From IMG/VR virus record IMGVR_UViG_3300024255_000011, positions 1 through 64,000 of that record: a stretch of DNA of 64,000 nucleotides. The stretch is one strand, 5' to 3'. Below, one piece after another: positions 34,909 to 43,593 of the stretch. How positions within the stretch are numbered: position 1 is the stretch's first letter; every line of letters begins with the position of its first letter. The notes under the pieces are model-generated. The model had not been told where the DNA came from, searched no databases, and was given only the letters and a program-made list of their open reading frames with translations. Made by a program: the position numbers and the translations under genes. The DNA comes from a virus.

Positions 34909-36141
34909 TTATGCACTAAACATGTTAGTTCTGATCAGTCCATCAGAAAGTTGACCAGTTGGACTTTGAACATAAGTCCCACCAATGGATACACCATTAG
35001 CCGCGGCGTCAGTTTCAGTGATGTACGCTCTGGGATATCCCAAGAGTTGGAATATAAATGTTCTGTCATACAAAGCTGGGTTGTCATCATTGAAACTTAG
35101 GATTCGTTCATACCTACCAGCTGCAGATACATACCCTGCGTTTTGAGTGGCAGAGTAAGCGAACTCACCTAGATTGTAATCGAAATCCGTTAATCCAGGG
35201 AAATCAGTCTTATCATTATAATAAACTGGAACTCTGTTTGCTACAAGTGGGGGAGCTGTAATTTTAGTAGTGAATACTGGATTATCAATTGGTGCCTTAG
35301 TATCAACCTCAGTTACAATTTCTTGTAGCACCTTTTTAGTTGGTTGATTATCCTGAACAAATCCAGTGCCAGTAAAAGCACCCATGTCCTGTGACAATGT
35401 AGGCATTCCACTCTGAATAATCAGAGCGTTAACCTTATCACTATTAGTAGTAGAAAGAGTTTCTAAGTCAGTGATTCTGACTTCATGATTATCAACATCA
35501 GTTCTAAGGTTAAAGATTTGGAGTTCGTGTTGATTGATTCTGACCTCATGGTCCACAGTCAGCAGTTGTAACTCATTAACATCTTTAACAAGACCACTGG
35601 TTACATCACCAACTGTTACTTCTAGTTGCTCAACCCTGAAAGTCAAACTTGAAAGTTCCCCTTCCAAATCATTGATGCTATCTGAACTCCCTCCAATAAG
35701 AGTTCTGTTATCACTACAGTAAAGTTCTAAGTCAGTTAGTGCAGCTCTGGTGGTTGCTTCAGTTCTAATGATTCCCTTAGGAAAATCTCTGAAGTAAATT
35801 GACTTTTCAGTTTCTCCAGTCAATTCAATGAGAGGTACAATCCTTTCGTCTTGGAAAGTGTCGTAATCTTCCAACTGAGAAACGATATTATCTACTTCTT
35901 GTTTGTTGTAAGTTTCATCTTTGTTATAGAAATCACCTGTTACATTATCACCAAGATTCACAGAACCATTGAATTGAATGTCTCCACTGAATTCAATGTC
36001 TCTTTCACCAATCCCTAAAACAATTTGCCTAAAACTTACCTTGGAAGTAGTGATGTCACCGTCATTAACGATGTAATAATCATCATCTGTGATTCTATCT
36101 ACCTTGATTTCAGGCAGAGAACTAATCCTTATGGTAGCCAT
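34909..36141 (-). CDS. Coiled-coil fibre protein (410 residues)
   Basis: The N-terminal 45 residues (MATIRISSLPEIKVDRITD, then YYIVNDGDITTSKVSFRQ) parallel the 305-residue neighbour, and the two share YNKQEVDN-like joints. Heptads follow (LEGELSSLTFRVEQLEVTVG, HEVRINQHELQIFNLRTDV). The C-terminal 130 residues form a separate domain with Tyr-rich strands (YFRDFPKG earlier, DRTFIFQLLGYPRAYIT late). The pair looks like a gene duplication with different ends. Its late promoter is the perfect T4 form. Confidence 0.75.
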   Translation of the reverse strand: MATIRISSLPEIKVDRITDDDYYIVNDGDITTSKVSFRQIVLGIGERDIEFSGDIQFNGSVNLGDNVTGDFYNKDETYNKQEVDNIVSQLEDYDTFQDERIVPLIELTGETEKSIYFRDFPKGIIRTEATTRAALTDLELYCSDNRTLIGGSSDSINDLEGELSSLTFRVEQLEVTVGDVTSGLVKDVNELQLLTVDHEVRINQHELQIFNLRTDVDNHEVRITDLETLSTTNSDKVNALIIQSGMPTLSQDMGAFTGTGFVQDNQPTKKVLQEIVTEVDTKAPIDNPVFTTKITAPPLVANRVPVYYNDKTDFPGLTDFDYNLGEFAYSATQNAGYVSAAGRYERILSFNDDNPALYDRTFIFQLLGYPRAYITETDAAANGVSIGGTYVQSPTGQLSDGLIRTNMFSA

Positions 36142-36158
36142 CTGTTTATGCTTTGGAG

Positions 36159-36166
36159 TTATTTAT
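36159..36166 (-). promoter_or_regulatory. Late promoter core (TATAAATA) upstream of the 410-residue fibre gene
   Basis: The minus strand reads TTTATAAATAACTCC, containing a perfect TATAAATA. It abuts the T-run of the preceding terminator and lies 19 bases before the ATG at 36141. Confidence 0.65.
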
Positions 36167-36207
36167 AAAAAAAGGAGGGATCCCTGGTTTTTGCCAGGGC
36201 CCTCCTT
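36167..36207 (-). terminator. Rho-independent terminator after the 914-residue fibre gene
   Basis: AAGGAGGG (36172-36179) pairs with CCCTCCTT (36200-36207), and CCCTGG (36182-36187) pairs with CCAGGG (36194-36199). A two-base bulge separates them. Seven T residues follow on the minus strand. Confidence 0.9.
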
Positions 36208-36238
36208 GCGACGACTGATTAGGGGGTAGCCATCTTAT

Positions 36239-38983
36239 TTAGAGGGCAGCCACTCTAGACTGGAAGTCTGCGAAGTCAGAAGAGGCGGCAACCACAGCCT
36301 GGAAGGCGGTGAGTGTAATCGTCTCAGATGCCAACTTAGCATCCAACTGAGTCTGGATGTTAGAAGTAACACCATCAACATAATTCAGTTCTTCAGGTGT
36401 TGCAGTAACAGCTGTGTTGCTGTCTGCAGCCAGGACAGGAAGACAACCAGACTGATTAGGCAGTTTGATTGTTCTGTCGGCGTCAGGATCAACAATGGTC
36501 AGTGTGGTCTCATTGCTGTCAGCAGTAGCACCTTCGAATACGATGGCGTTAGACGCCTGCATCGTCACAGTGTCAACTGTGGTGGTGGTTCCCTGAACAA
36601 CCAGATCAACACAAGTCAGTTGGTTGATACCAGAGATAGACTTACCAGCATCCAAGACCATAGCCTTAGAAGCTTCAGCTGTACCAACAGCTGCAACGTC
36701 TGTGTAGTTGAGCTCAGCAGTGGTGGCGGTTACTCCATCCAACAGGTTGAGTTCAGTTGCAGTTGAGGTAACACCATCAAGGATGTTAAGTTCTGCTGCA
36801 GTTGAGGTAACACCGTCAAGGATGTTGAGTTCAGCTGCAGTTGAAGTAACAGCAGTTGAACCAAGGGTAAGTGTTCCACCAACAACCAGGTTAGTAGAGA
36901 AGTGGCCATCACCACCAACGTCCAGGGTGTAGTCTGGATCAGTCATGTTGATGGCGAACCTCTGTCTCTCATCAAAGTGAGCGACAACTTGTCCGTTTGC
37001 CAGAACTGTCAGAACTTCTTTGCTGGAGCTGACGTAAGAAGGTGAGATCTTCCACACCACGTTCATATCAGAGTGGTCTGCTCTGCTCAGAATCAGAGAC
37101 ACTGCAGAACCATCACTCTTTCTAAGAGTAAGATCACCTGTCAGAACACCACCAAGTTTTGACAATCTCGACTCAGTGTCAGTCTCCAGTTCTTGGAGAA
37201 GAGCACGGACTGTGGTGTTGTCACTAAGTGTAGAACCAGTAAAGGTTCCCATCGCAGTAGCACTCTCAGCAGATGTACCGAGAGCGGTATAGATGTTGGT
37301 ACGAGCGGTATCGATTTCAGTTTCCACTGAATCAATACGAACACCCAGAGCAGCGTCAGCTGCATCAGCGTCCGTCTCATTCTGATCCACATCAGCCTGT
37401 ACGACAGCAACAGCTGCCAACATTGCTGTGTTCTCAGCGGCAATAGCGGCGTCAGCGTCCGTCTCATTCTGATCAACATCAGCCTGTACGACAGCAACAG
37501 CTGCCAACATTGCTGTGTTCTCTGCTGTTACCAGACCAGCTGCAGTAACTTCGTTGGCATCAACATCTGCTTGCACAGCTGCGATGGCAGCGTCTGCGTC
37601 AATCTCGTTCTGGTTTACATCAGACTGGACAGCAGCGATGCTGTTAGTGATGGTAGTGGAGAAGTTAGCGTCATCACCAATAGCGGCGGCCAACTCATTC
37701 AGAGTGTCAAGAGCACCTGGTGAGGAATCAATCAGGTTAGCAACTGCAGTATCCACATAAGCAGTGGTTGCAATCTGGGTAGTACCAGCACCCTGTGAAG
37801 CTGTGGGTGATGTAGGTGTTCCTGTAAGAGCAGGAGAAGCAAGAGGTGCTTTCAGTGCCAGTGAGGCAATAGAGGCTGCTTCGTTAGCATCCACATCAGA
37901 CTGAACTGCTGCAATGGCAGCGTCTGCATCTGATTCATTCTGATCCACATCTGCCTGAACAGCTGCCACAGCTGCAGTACGAGCAGTAGTTTCTGCTGCA
38001 ATAGCTACATCAGCGTCGGATTCATTCTGATCTACATCAGCCTGGATGGCGTTACGAGCAGCCAGTGCGGCGGCTTCGTTAGCATCTACGTCTGCTTGAA
38101 CTGCGGCAATCGCAGTGTCGGCATCGGCTTCGTTCTGATCTACATCTGCTTGCACAGCAGCAACTGCGGTGGCAGTTGTGGGGTCAGCTTCCAGTGTGTT
38201 CAGACGACCGTCGTAGGCGTTGATGTTGGTGAAGCTAGTCAGAATGACACCAGCACCATCAATAACGTCCGTTTGGTTGTCGAGCAGGAGGTCTCCCTCG
38301 ATTTCTACACGACCACCTGCAGCAGGGTGAATTGCGATGTTGTTTCCAACTTCGATACTCGTTCCACGAACAGCGTTCTTGACACTGGTGATGTTGGACT
38401 GAATGTCGACAACCGCTTTGCGGGCGACCTCGTTGGCGTCAACATCTGCCTGGACAGCTGCGATAGCAATGTCGGCATCTGATTCGTTCTGATCTACATC
38501 AGCCTGAACTGCTGCAATAGCTGCATCAGCATCTGATTCATTCTGATCTACATCAGCCTGAATTGCATTCTCAGCAGCAACTGCACGACCAGACTCAGCG
38601 TTGATGAGTGCTGTGTTAGCAGCTGTAGATGCGGCAGCGTCAGTGAAATAGTTGGGGTTGTCATTCAGTGCATCACTGATTTCCCCAAGTGTGTCGAGAA
38701 CTTCAGGAGCGTCACCCACAAGGGCTCCGATCTGAGCATCGATGTAAGCTCTGGTCGCTGCGTCAGCGAGGTCCAGAGAGGATGTGGACTCGTTATAAAC
38801 AAGGAGTCCCTGGTCACCTGTCAAACAGGCGTTGAGTTTCCCTGCAACAGGGGCCCAGGAAGAGTCTGCGAGTGCAGCGTCTGCCTCTGCCTTGGTTGCA
38901 AAGAATCGATTGATGTAATTATACTCGTCACCGGCACCTTTCAAAGCAAGGTTAGAGGTGGAGAGTTGCGTAAGTGTTGCCAT
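36239..38983 (-). CDS. Long repetitive tail fibre protein (914 residues)
   Basis: The N-terminus (FFATKAEADAALADSSWAP) is a fibre adaptor type. Two copies of a LDTLGEISDALNDNPN-type joint occur near residues 95 and 430. A rod of AVQADVDQNESDADAAI units then covers most of residues 145-530. Around 660-800 three copies of a 13-residue unit (STAAELNILDGVT) precede a beta domain (VVQGTTTTVDTVTMQASNAI) known from marine phage fibres. Near-identical DNA repeats lie within the gene. It ends in a terminator and shares its upstream boundary with the 261-residue fibre gene, with no gap. It is probably a long side or tail fibre. Confidence 0.85.
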   Translation of the reverse strand: MATLTQLSTSNLALKGAGDEYNYINRFFATKAEADAALADSSWAPVAGKLNACLTGDQGLLVYNESTSSLDLADAATRAYIDAQIGALVGDAPEVLDTLGEISDALNDNPNYFTDAAASTAANTALINAESGRAVAAENAIQADVDQNESDADAAIAAVQADVDQNESDADIAIAAVQADVDANEVARKAVVDIQSNITSVKNAVRGTSIEVGNNIAIHPAAGGRVEIEGDLLLDNQTDVIDGAGVILTSFTNINAYDGRLNTLEADPTTATAVAAVQADVDQNEADADTAIAAVQADVDANEAAALAARNAIQADVDQNESDADVAIAAETTARTAAVAAVQADVDQNESDADAAIAAVQSDVDANEAASIASLALKAPLASPALTGTPTSPTASQGAGTTQIATTAYVDTAVANLIDSSPGALDTLNELAAAIGDDANFSTTITNSIAAVQSDVNQNEIDADAAIAAVQADVDANEVTAAGLVTAENTAMLAAVAVVQADVDQNETDADAAIAAENTAMLAAVAVVQADVDQNETDADAADAALGVRIDSVETEIDTARTNIYTALGTSAESATAMGTFTGSTLSDNTTVRALLQELETDTESRLSKLGGVLTGDLTLRKSDGSAVSLILSRADHSDMNVVWKISPSYVSSSKEVLTVLANGQVVAHFDERQRFAINMTDPDYTLDVGGDGHFSTNLVVGGTLTLGSTAVTSTAAELNILDGVTSTAAELNILDGVTSTATELNLLDGVTATTAELNYTDVAAVGTAEASKAMVLDAGKSISGINQLTCVDLVVQGTTTTVDTVTMQASNAIVFEGATADSNETTLTIVDPDADRTIKLPNQSGCLPVLAADSNTAVTATPEELNYVDGVTSNIQTQLDAKLASETITLTAFQAVVAASSDFADFQSRVAAL
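36723..36839. repeat. 39-base tandem repeats, three units
   Basis: Three adjacent 39-base units (36723-36761, 36762-36800, 36801-36839) encode the 13-residue repeat of the 914-residue fibre. The second and third units are almost identical. Confidence 0.8.
37365..37522. repeat. 71-base direct repeat with 87-base period inside the fibre gene
   Basis: Bases 37365-37435 and 37452-37522 are the same except for one base (CC versus CA in GATC-ACATC). The 87-base period equals 29 codons, so gain or loss of a unit keeps the reading frame. Confidence 0.85.
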
Positions 38984-39769
38984 TTAGCCTCCGAAAAGTG
39001 TGTCGGCGTAGAGATAACCTTCGGCCAAACTGGCCTCCAGATTCCTTGCCTCAATGTGTGCAATGTAATCAGTCAATTGAGACTGAAGATTTGTGATGAT
39101 TTGTGGGTCATCTCCCAGTGCCTGTGCCAACTCATCAATAGAGTTAAGAGTTTCAGGTGCAATGTCAATGTCAAGGTTACCGATAGTCGTCTGCAAAGCA
39201 GAGATGTCAGTTGCATTCTGTGTGACATTATCAGACAACGACCCAAGGGAGGTTGTAAGACTCTGATTAACAGCGTCCACTGCTGCCTGGGTAGTTGGAT
39301 CGACTTCAAGAGCGGAAACTCTTGTGTTAATGTCTGTGATGAGATTGGGGTTATCACCCATCGCATCTGCTAACTCACTTAAGGAGTCGAGAGTGTCAGG
39401 TGCTCCACCAATGACCTCTGAAACCTTAGTGTCAACATAGGTTTTGGTGACTGGATCAATTTCCAGTACATCAATCCTGTCACTAAGTGCAGTGTCTCCT
39501 ATATTAAATGACGAAGTATTACCATCTATAGATGCCCGTAAGGCAACTCTAACGGTTTCAATAAGGGTTTCTGCATCTGTTCTGTTCTGAGAAACAATGC
39601 TTTCGAGACTTGACAGTGCACTTGCCGTGTCCGTAATAACATTAGACTTCAGGTTGTTATAACTAATCTTTCGAGATGTTCCTGTTTCCATGTCTGAGAC
39701 AAGGAACAGATCAACATCCGTAAGATCGGTTAGTGAGTTTAGCTCACTAATCTTTATGGATGCTGCCAT
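38984..39769 (-). CDS. Fibre protein with the shared N-terminal module (261 residues)
   Basis: The start (MAASIKISELNSLTDLTDV, then DLFLVSDMETGTSRKISYNN) is the same module as in the 305- and 410-residue proteins. Two joints of the type LDSLSELADAMGDNPN and LNSIDELAQALGDDPQ occur, which the 914-residue fibre also has. Heptads run between them. It ends YLYADTLFGG. Its stop abuts the start of the 914-residue gene, so both are on one transcript from the late promoter at 39828. Confidence 0.75.
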   Translation of the reverse strand: MAASIKISELNSLTDLTDVDLFLVSDMETGTSRKISYNNLKSNVITDTASALSSLESIVSQNRTDAETLIETVRVALRASIDGNTSSFNIGDTALSDRIDVLEIDPVTKTYVDTKVSEVIGGAPDTLDSLSELADAMGDNPNLITDINTRVSALEVDPTTQAAVDAVNQSLTTSLGSLSDNVTQNATDISALQTTIGNLDIDIAPETLNSIDELAQALGDDPQIITNLQSQLTDYIAHIEARNLEASLAEGYLYADTLFGG

Positions 39770-39779
39770 AGTTTTTTCT

Positions 39780-39793
39780 GAAGAACGTTCTTC
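39780..39793. other. Perfect 14-base palindrome before a fibre gene
   Basis: GAAGAACGTTCTTC is its own reverse complement and lies 11 bases upstream of the ATG at 39769. No T-run follows in either direction that would make it a terminator. It could be an operator or a leader hairpin. Confidence 0.6.
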
Positions 39794-39827
39794 ACTCCAC
39801 TTTCAATGATGTATTATTATCTTTAGG

Positions 39828-39834
39828 TATTTAG
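39828..39834 (-). promoter_or_regulatory. Late promoter core for the fibre operon 39769-36239
   Basis: The minus strand reads AACCTAAATACC, 59 bases before the ATG at 39769. The palindrome at 39780 lies between this site and the gene. Confidence 0.5.
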
Positions 39835-39848
39835 GTTTTATGGGGTGC

Positions 39849-39917
39849 TTTACACACTACCTTATTAATGTTATACTTGTAGTGTCAACAACAAATGGGA
39901 TAACTAGCTTAGCTACC
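39849..39917 (+). promoter_or_regulatory. Conserved promoter element, copy B, for the lone plus-strand gene
   Basis: TTTACA (39849-39854) is followed after exactly 17 bases by TATACT (39872-39877) with the extended -10 TGT. The stretch to TAGCTTAGCTA nearly matches copy A at 8629-8696. A late promoter core (39918-39924) begins right after it, and the ATG of a 70-residue gene lies at 39949. This gives that gene both an early-type and a late-type promoter. Confidence 0.65.
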
Positions 39918-39924
39918 ATAAATA
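39918..39924 (+). promoter_or_regulatory. Late promoter core on the plus strand
   Basis: ACCATAAATACATC, 24 bases before the ATG at 39949. It is the only clear plus-strand late core that I noticed beside a gene in the right-hand 30 kb. Confidence 0.55.
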
Positions 39925-39948
39925 CATCACTGACACTCATCTCTCGTT

Positions 39949-40161
39949 ATGGCTATACCTAAAGGTACTAAGAGGTACCAACACTTACAAACAAAAGAGG
40001 TTAGATATTTTCGTAATCCCCCTAATCTAAATGCATGGGAAAAGATTGGAACACCAGGATCCAAGAATTGGAGATGGGTCAATAACAATTCACAAGAAAA
40101 ATATATCAGCTCGAATGACCCTATCCCTGAGGGATATTCATTGGGTCGTATGAAGGGCTAA
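39949..40161 (+). CDS. Lone plus-strand 70-residue protein resembling homing-endonuclease accessory motif
   Basis: The protein has 70 residues, is basic and Trp/Asn-rich. Its end (NWRWVNNNSQEKYIS, then DPIPEGYSLGRMKG) is like the short DNA-contact module found at the C-terminus of many phage HNH and GIY-YIG homing proteins and as free-standing small genes. No nuclease domain is present. It is the only plus-strand gene between 4222 and 64000. Its stop abuts the stop of the gene on the other strand with no gap (TAATTA). Promoter element copy B lies directly upstream. It may be a remnant or a passenger of a mobile gene. Confidence 0.65.
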   Translation: MAIPKGTKRYQHLQTKEVRYFRNPPNLNAWEKIGTPGSKNWRWVNNNSQEKYISSNDPIPEGYSLGRMKG

Positions 40162-40686
40162 TTAATCGTACTGTTCTACTTCAATGGGTACGTTACGATG
40201 TTCTAGAATAAACAACTCATTAGATTCTGAGTATATATTGGCTAGAGTATCAGAAGATTCAATGAAGTCTGTATTGTCTTCAGGTATGATTGACATACCA
40301 AATTCTTCAGTAGTAAGTTTAAAGGAAACCCCATCTTGTCTTAATTCAAAGAATAGATCTACTTCATCAACAACAAAACCAGTAGTGTAAGAAACACCCG
40401 TATCATATACGGTAGAGTCATGTTGATATGGATATACAGGCCTTATTGTGTTATCAACATACCTTGCTTCCCATAGCATATTCTCATAATCACTACACAA
40501 AAAAGTGGCGGTTGGACCAGGGTATCCATCAGTCCTTGTAAAGTTAACTGGATTGCAATCTACATCATTTGAGTTATAGTCACCACACCAGTCATCATAA
40601 GTGTTACCATAAGCGTCTGTTCTATTGACACTGATTGGTTGTGGTGAGACGGGATTGCCATCAACGTCGCGTTTTACGTAAGCCAT
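40162..40686 (-). CDS. Unknown virion-type protein (174 residues)
   Basis: The protein has 174 residues and is acidic and Tyr/Asp-rich. It starts MAYVKRDVDGNPVSPQP. It contains YPGPTATFLCSDYENMLWEAR and an acidic helix near the end (NIYSESNELFILEHRN). I do not recognise it. It is coupled to the 420-residue appendage gene by TAATG, and its stop faces the lone plus-strand gene. Confidence 0.65.
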   Translation of the reverse strand: MAYVKRDVDGNPVSPQPISVNRTDAYGNTYDDWCGDYNSNDVDCNPVNFTRTDGYPGPTATFLCSDYENMLWEARYVDNTIRPVYPYQHDSTVYDTGVSYTTGFVVDEVDLFFELRQDGVSFKLTTEEFGMSIIPEDNTDFIESSDTLANIYSESNELFILEHRNVPIEVEQYD

Positions 40687-41948
40687 TAGTCGTCAGTAAA
40701 AACTGTTGATTTAAATTCTTCAAATGTTGTTGATGTTTCCAGTGCGTTGAACAGTGATACTCCTATAAAAGATCCTTCTGCTGCTTCATTAGCAATTGAC
40801 TCTACTCTTGTAATGTCATTAGAAGTGGCAATTCGTGATCTTCCTTTAAATCCAGTTTCAGGATCCTCATATCCATTATATGCCTGCGCCCCATCCTTTA
40901 GAGTAACACTGTCTTTAAGTAAATCATTTGAAGATGAAGCTTGATAGATTACTGATTCCAGAAATTGAATTCTTTGGAGAAGTTGTGCGTTTAGATCTTT
41001 CTGAGAAGAAATAAGAGAAGATGTATATGTACCATTCTCATCAATAATATTGCCATAACTTACATCAAGATTTACCGAAGTTTCGGTTGGTTCTGGATTA
41101 TATGACCTGACATATGTTAGTTCTCCAGTATTAATGTTATATCCTAGACCACCACCATGATTTTGTGTGCCATCATTCTCCTGAATGACCACATCAATCT
41201 CTGGGACGACTTCTAATGCCCAAGACTTGACATCTGATTGAAGACTTTCTGCAGAAAACTTGACCGGTCCTCCACTTTCAACTTCCAGTACACTCTGTAC
41301 ATTGGATTCGATATGAACACCACCTCTGGTCTTATTCGCAAGGATGTGAACTCCCTCTCCTACTTTGAACTTATCTCCACCGAACTCAGTGTCTGAGTCA
41401 AAAGTTTTAGCCCCGACAAATGATCCTATAACTTGACTGGCTTCAACTTTAATATCGACAAAGTTACCAGTACTTTCACCACCCTCTAAAGGAGGTTCAA
41501 CATTCATCAAAGTTTCATGATATCCAAATGGGAAGTCAGTTAAAAGTCCAGAGGTAATTGAGTATCCGCCCTCACCTGAGTACAATGAAGATGCAGTAAC
41601 TCCACCCACTTCATTAATTGAGTCTACCTTTATTACTTGATCTCCACCATCAACTCTTACCAATTCACCCACCAAATATCCAAATCCGCTGGCCACAACA
41701 TACATTTCTAGGATGACGCCTGTCCTAACTTTGATGTTAACAGTCAATCCCTGACCTACACTATCTGTGTCTAGGGTACTATTGTCATCCTGAAGAACTG
41801 AGTTCTCAGGGGTGGTTCCGACAGAATAGGCCTCACCAGTGTCATTTACCAGATCAGAGAAGTTGATATTGTCTTTTAGTAAAGTAGATACAAACCCAGT
41901 TTCGGGTTTGTATACCACTAATAGATCTGAAGATTGCAGTATTGCCAT
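40686..41948 (-). CDS. Appendage protein with short N-terminal module and GxGY turn (420 residues)
   Basis: The N-terminus SSDLLVVYKPETGFVSTLLK is a divergent form of the shared module. A beta region follows with VVASGFGYLVGELVRVDGG, the GxGY-type turn also present in gp13. The central domain is strand-rich, and a helical end (LLQRIQFLESVIYQ) may trimerise. The tail is FEEFKSTVFTDD. It has its own late promoter and couples to the 174-residue gene. Probably a fibre or receptor-binding subunit. Confidence 0.7.
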   Translation of the reverse strand: MAILQSSDLLVVYKPETGFVSTLLKDNINFSDLVNDTGEAYSVGTTPENSVLQDDNSTLDTDSVGQGLTVNIKVRTGVILEMYVVASGFGYLVGELVRVDGGDQVIKVDSINEVGGVTASSLYSGEGGYSITSGLLTDFPFGYHETLMNVEPPLEGGESTGNFVDIKVEASQVIGSFVGAKTFDSDTEFGGDKFKVGEGVHILANKTRGGVHIESNVQSVLEVESGGPVKFSAESLQSDVKSWALEVVPEIDVVIQENDGTQNHGGGLGYNINTGELTYVRSYNPEPTETSVNLDVSYGNIIDENGTYTSSLISSQKDLNAQLLQRIQFLESVIYQASSSNDLLKDSVTLKDGAQAYNGYEDPETGFKGRSRIATSNDITRVESIANEAAEGSFIGVSLFNALETSTTFEEFKSTVFTDD

Positions 41949-41961
41949 GATACTTTATGGT

Positions 41962-41968
41962 TATTTAT
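41962..41968 (-). promoter_or_regulatory. Late promoter core upstream of the 420-residue gene
   Basis: The minus strand reads ACTGATAAATAACC, 14 bases before the ATG at 41948, overlapping the previous stop codon. Confidence 0.5.
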
Positions 41969-43593
41969 CAGTAGTTGGGGAGAAGGTAGAAGTTGTTGGG
42001 TAGGAAGAAATCAACAGTTTGATGAGAGTTGGCCACCAAACTTGGCATCTTAGTAGATACCTCATCAACCCTGTTGTGTTTCTGACTTAGTGAGGTTGAC
42101 AACTCAGTGTTTGAGACGATTGATGTCAATCCAGATGCACCTATGTCAGCAGTCTTACCGCTGATTGAAATTCTCCCTTCAAGTTCCTCAACTTTGAGTG
42201 CACTGTATGTTCTGCCTGTTACAGTATTGAGTGTACTTGTAGTTACAATTTCAGGAATATCGTCATCAGTCAAGCTATCAAGTTTCTGTTTGTCTGATGC
42301 AGACATAAACCCACTATAACTTGAGTATATGTCTAGGTCACCAGTATCAGTCAGGATTACTTTTGCGTCCTTGATTGAGATGTTGTATACATTTTCATCA
42401 GTACTACTTCGTTGAGTAATTATTGAATAGTGAGGATTGCCATATCCCTCATTATTACCTGGAACATAAACAGGTACTTGAATACTTGTAATTTGTGAGT
42501 TGGAAACGCTGTCCTTGATAAGAACAAACTCATTGTATCTAAGAGTATCAATTATTTTTTCAGTCCAAATGATCTTATCATTTTTGGTTACTGTAATCGT
42601 ACCAGTTGCTGCAGTTTCGTCAATCTTTACACCGACTATTGCTTCTCCTACATTACCAATTGTTTCGTTTACAATAAAGAGTTTGTCACCATCTTTATAA
42701 GCAATATGACTTGAATTCGTTGAGATAGTTGCATTAACAACCTCACCTTGAACCATTGTCAAGTCCAGTCGCATTCCACTGCCTTGGATATTGTTGCGAC
42801 GAGGTATTGTTTCAACACCGTAACTGTAACTTTCAAGAGAAGAACTAGCAAAGTAATATCCACCAACTAATTCTCGATCATTTGATTCTCCGTCTTCATT
42901 CTGAACAAACTCAAAATCTGTTACTGCTCCAACGGAACTAACATCCGTGATCTTAACATAAACTCGATCACCTACTTCAGGTGTCTTCTGTCTAAACTCA
43001 ATAATATCATCTACTTCATAATTAAATCCACCCTGACTAATTACTGCGTCAGTAGTCCTAATGAATCCATCGATAACTGAAACCGTTAACAAAAACCCAT
43101 AAGATTTGGAGGCGTCTGTTAGATTTCTCTGTCCAGTTTCAACTCCCTCACCAAAGGTTGGGATTGTACCATTCAGTCCTCTGTAGTTATTTCCACCTTC
43201 AAACAATTCAACACTGGTAAATTCATCATCAGAAACACCTTTCCACTCAGATGTCTTCAGAGTGAGTTTGCCATCTGGATGTTCAGCTAGGTCTGGATTG
43301 ACAATATAAAAGTCACCAGTGTTGAGATTCTGTGTGTCTGCGGGTGGTTGTAGGTCTTCTGTTACCTCTCCAACAAAGTTTAGTGTGTTGGGGAAGTTAA
43401 CATCAAGGTATCCCGTTTTCTCGTCATAGACGAAGTTTTTAGATGGGAATACTTTACCTGCCACTCCACTGATCTGATCTCCCTGTTTGGCATTGGGTAC
43501 TGTCAGACCTTCAACTACTGTATTTCTCTTAGCTGTAAAATACGAGTCACCCCTTTTAACAATAAACTGATCGGTATCTTGAATAGTGGACAT
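41968..43593 (-). CDS. Appendage protein with shared N-terminal module (541 residues)
   Basis: The start DTDQFIVKRGDSYFTAKRN is a clear copy of the shared module. VISQGGFNYEVDDIIEF gives a GxGY-like turn at about residue 190, and many beta strands surround it. A domain with FMSASDKQKLDSLTDDDI, common in phage fibres near the end, precedes the C-terminal section. The tail has NNFYLLPNY. It is coupled to the 117-residue gene upstream by TAATG. Confidence 0.7.
   Translation of the reverse strand: MSTIQDTDQFIVKRGDSYFTAKRNTVVEGLTVPNAKQGDQISGVAGKVFPSKNFVYDEKTGYLDVNFPNTLNFVGEVTEDLQPPADTQNLNTGDFYIVNPDLAEHPDGKLTLKTSEWKGVSDDEFTSVELFEGGNNYRGLNGTIPTFGEGVETGQRNLTDASKSYGFLLTVSVIDGFIRTTDAVISQGGFNYEVDDIIEFRQKTPEVGDRVYVKITDVSSVGAVTDFEFVQNEDGESNDRELVGGYYFASSSLESYSYGVETIPRRNNIQGSGMRLDLTMVQGEVVNATISTNSSHIAYKDGDKLFIVNETIGNVGEAIVGVKIDETAATGTITVTKNDKIIWTEKIIDTLRYNEFVLIKDSVSNSQITSIQVPVYVPGNNEGYGNPHYSIITQRSSTDENVYNISIKDAKVILTDTGDLDIYSSYSGFMSASDKQKLDSLTDDDIPEIVTTSTLNTVTGRTYSALKVEELEGRISISGKTADIGASGLTSIVSNTELSTSLSQKHNRVDEVSTKMPSLVANSHQTVDFFLPNNFYLLPNY

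Noticed and set aside
36723-38560. Possible CRISPR-like array in the repeat-rich fibre gene
   Set aside because: The repeats are in frame, encode regular protein units, vary in length and have no unique spacers.
39780-39793. Palindrome read as a transcription terminator
   Set aside because: The T-run precedes the stem on the plus strand and there is none after it on the minus strand, so neither direction fits.
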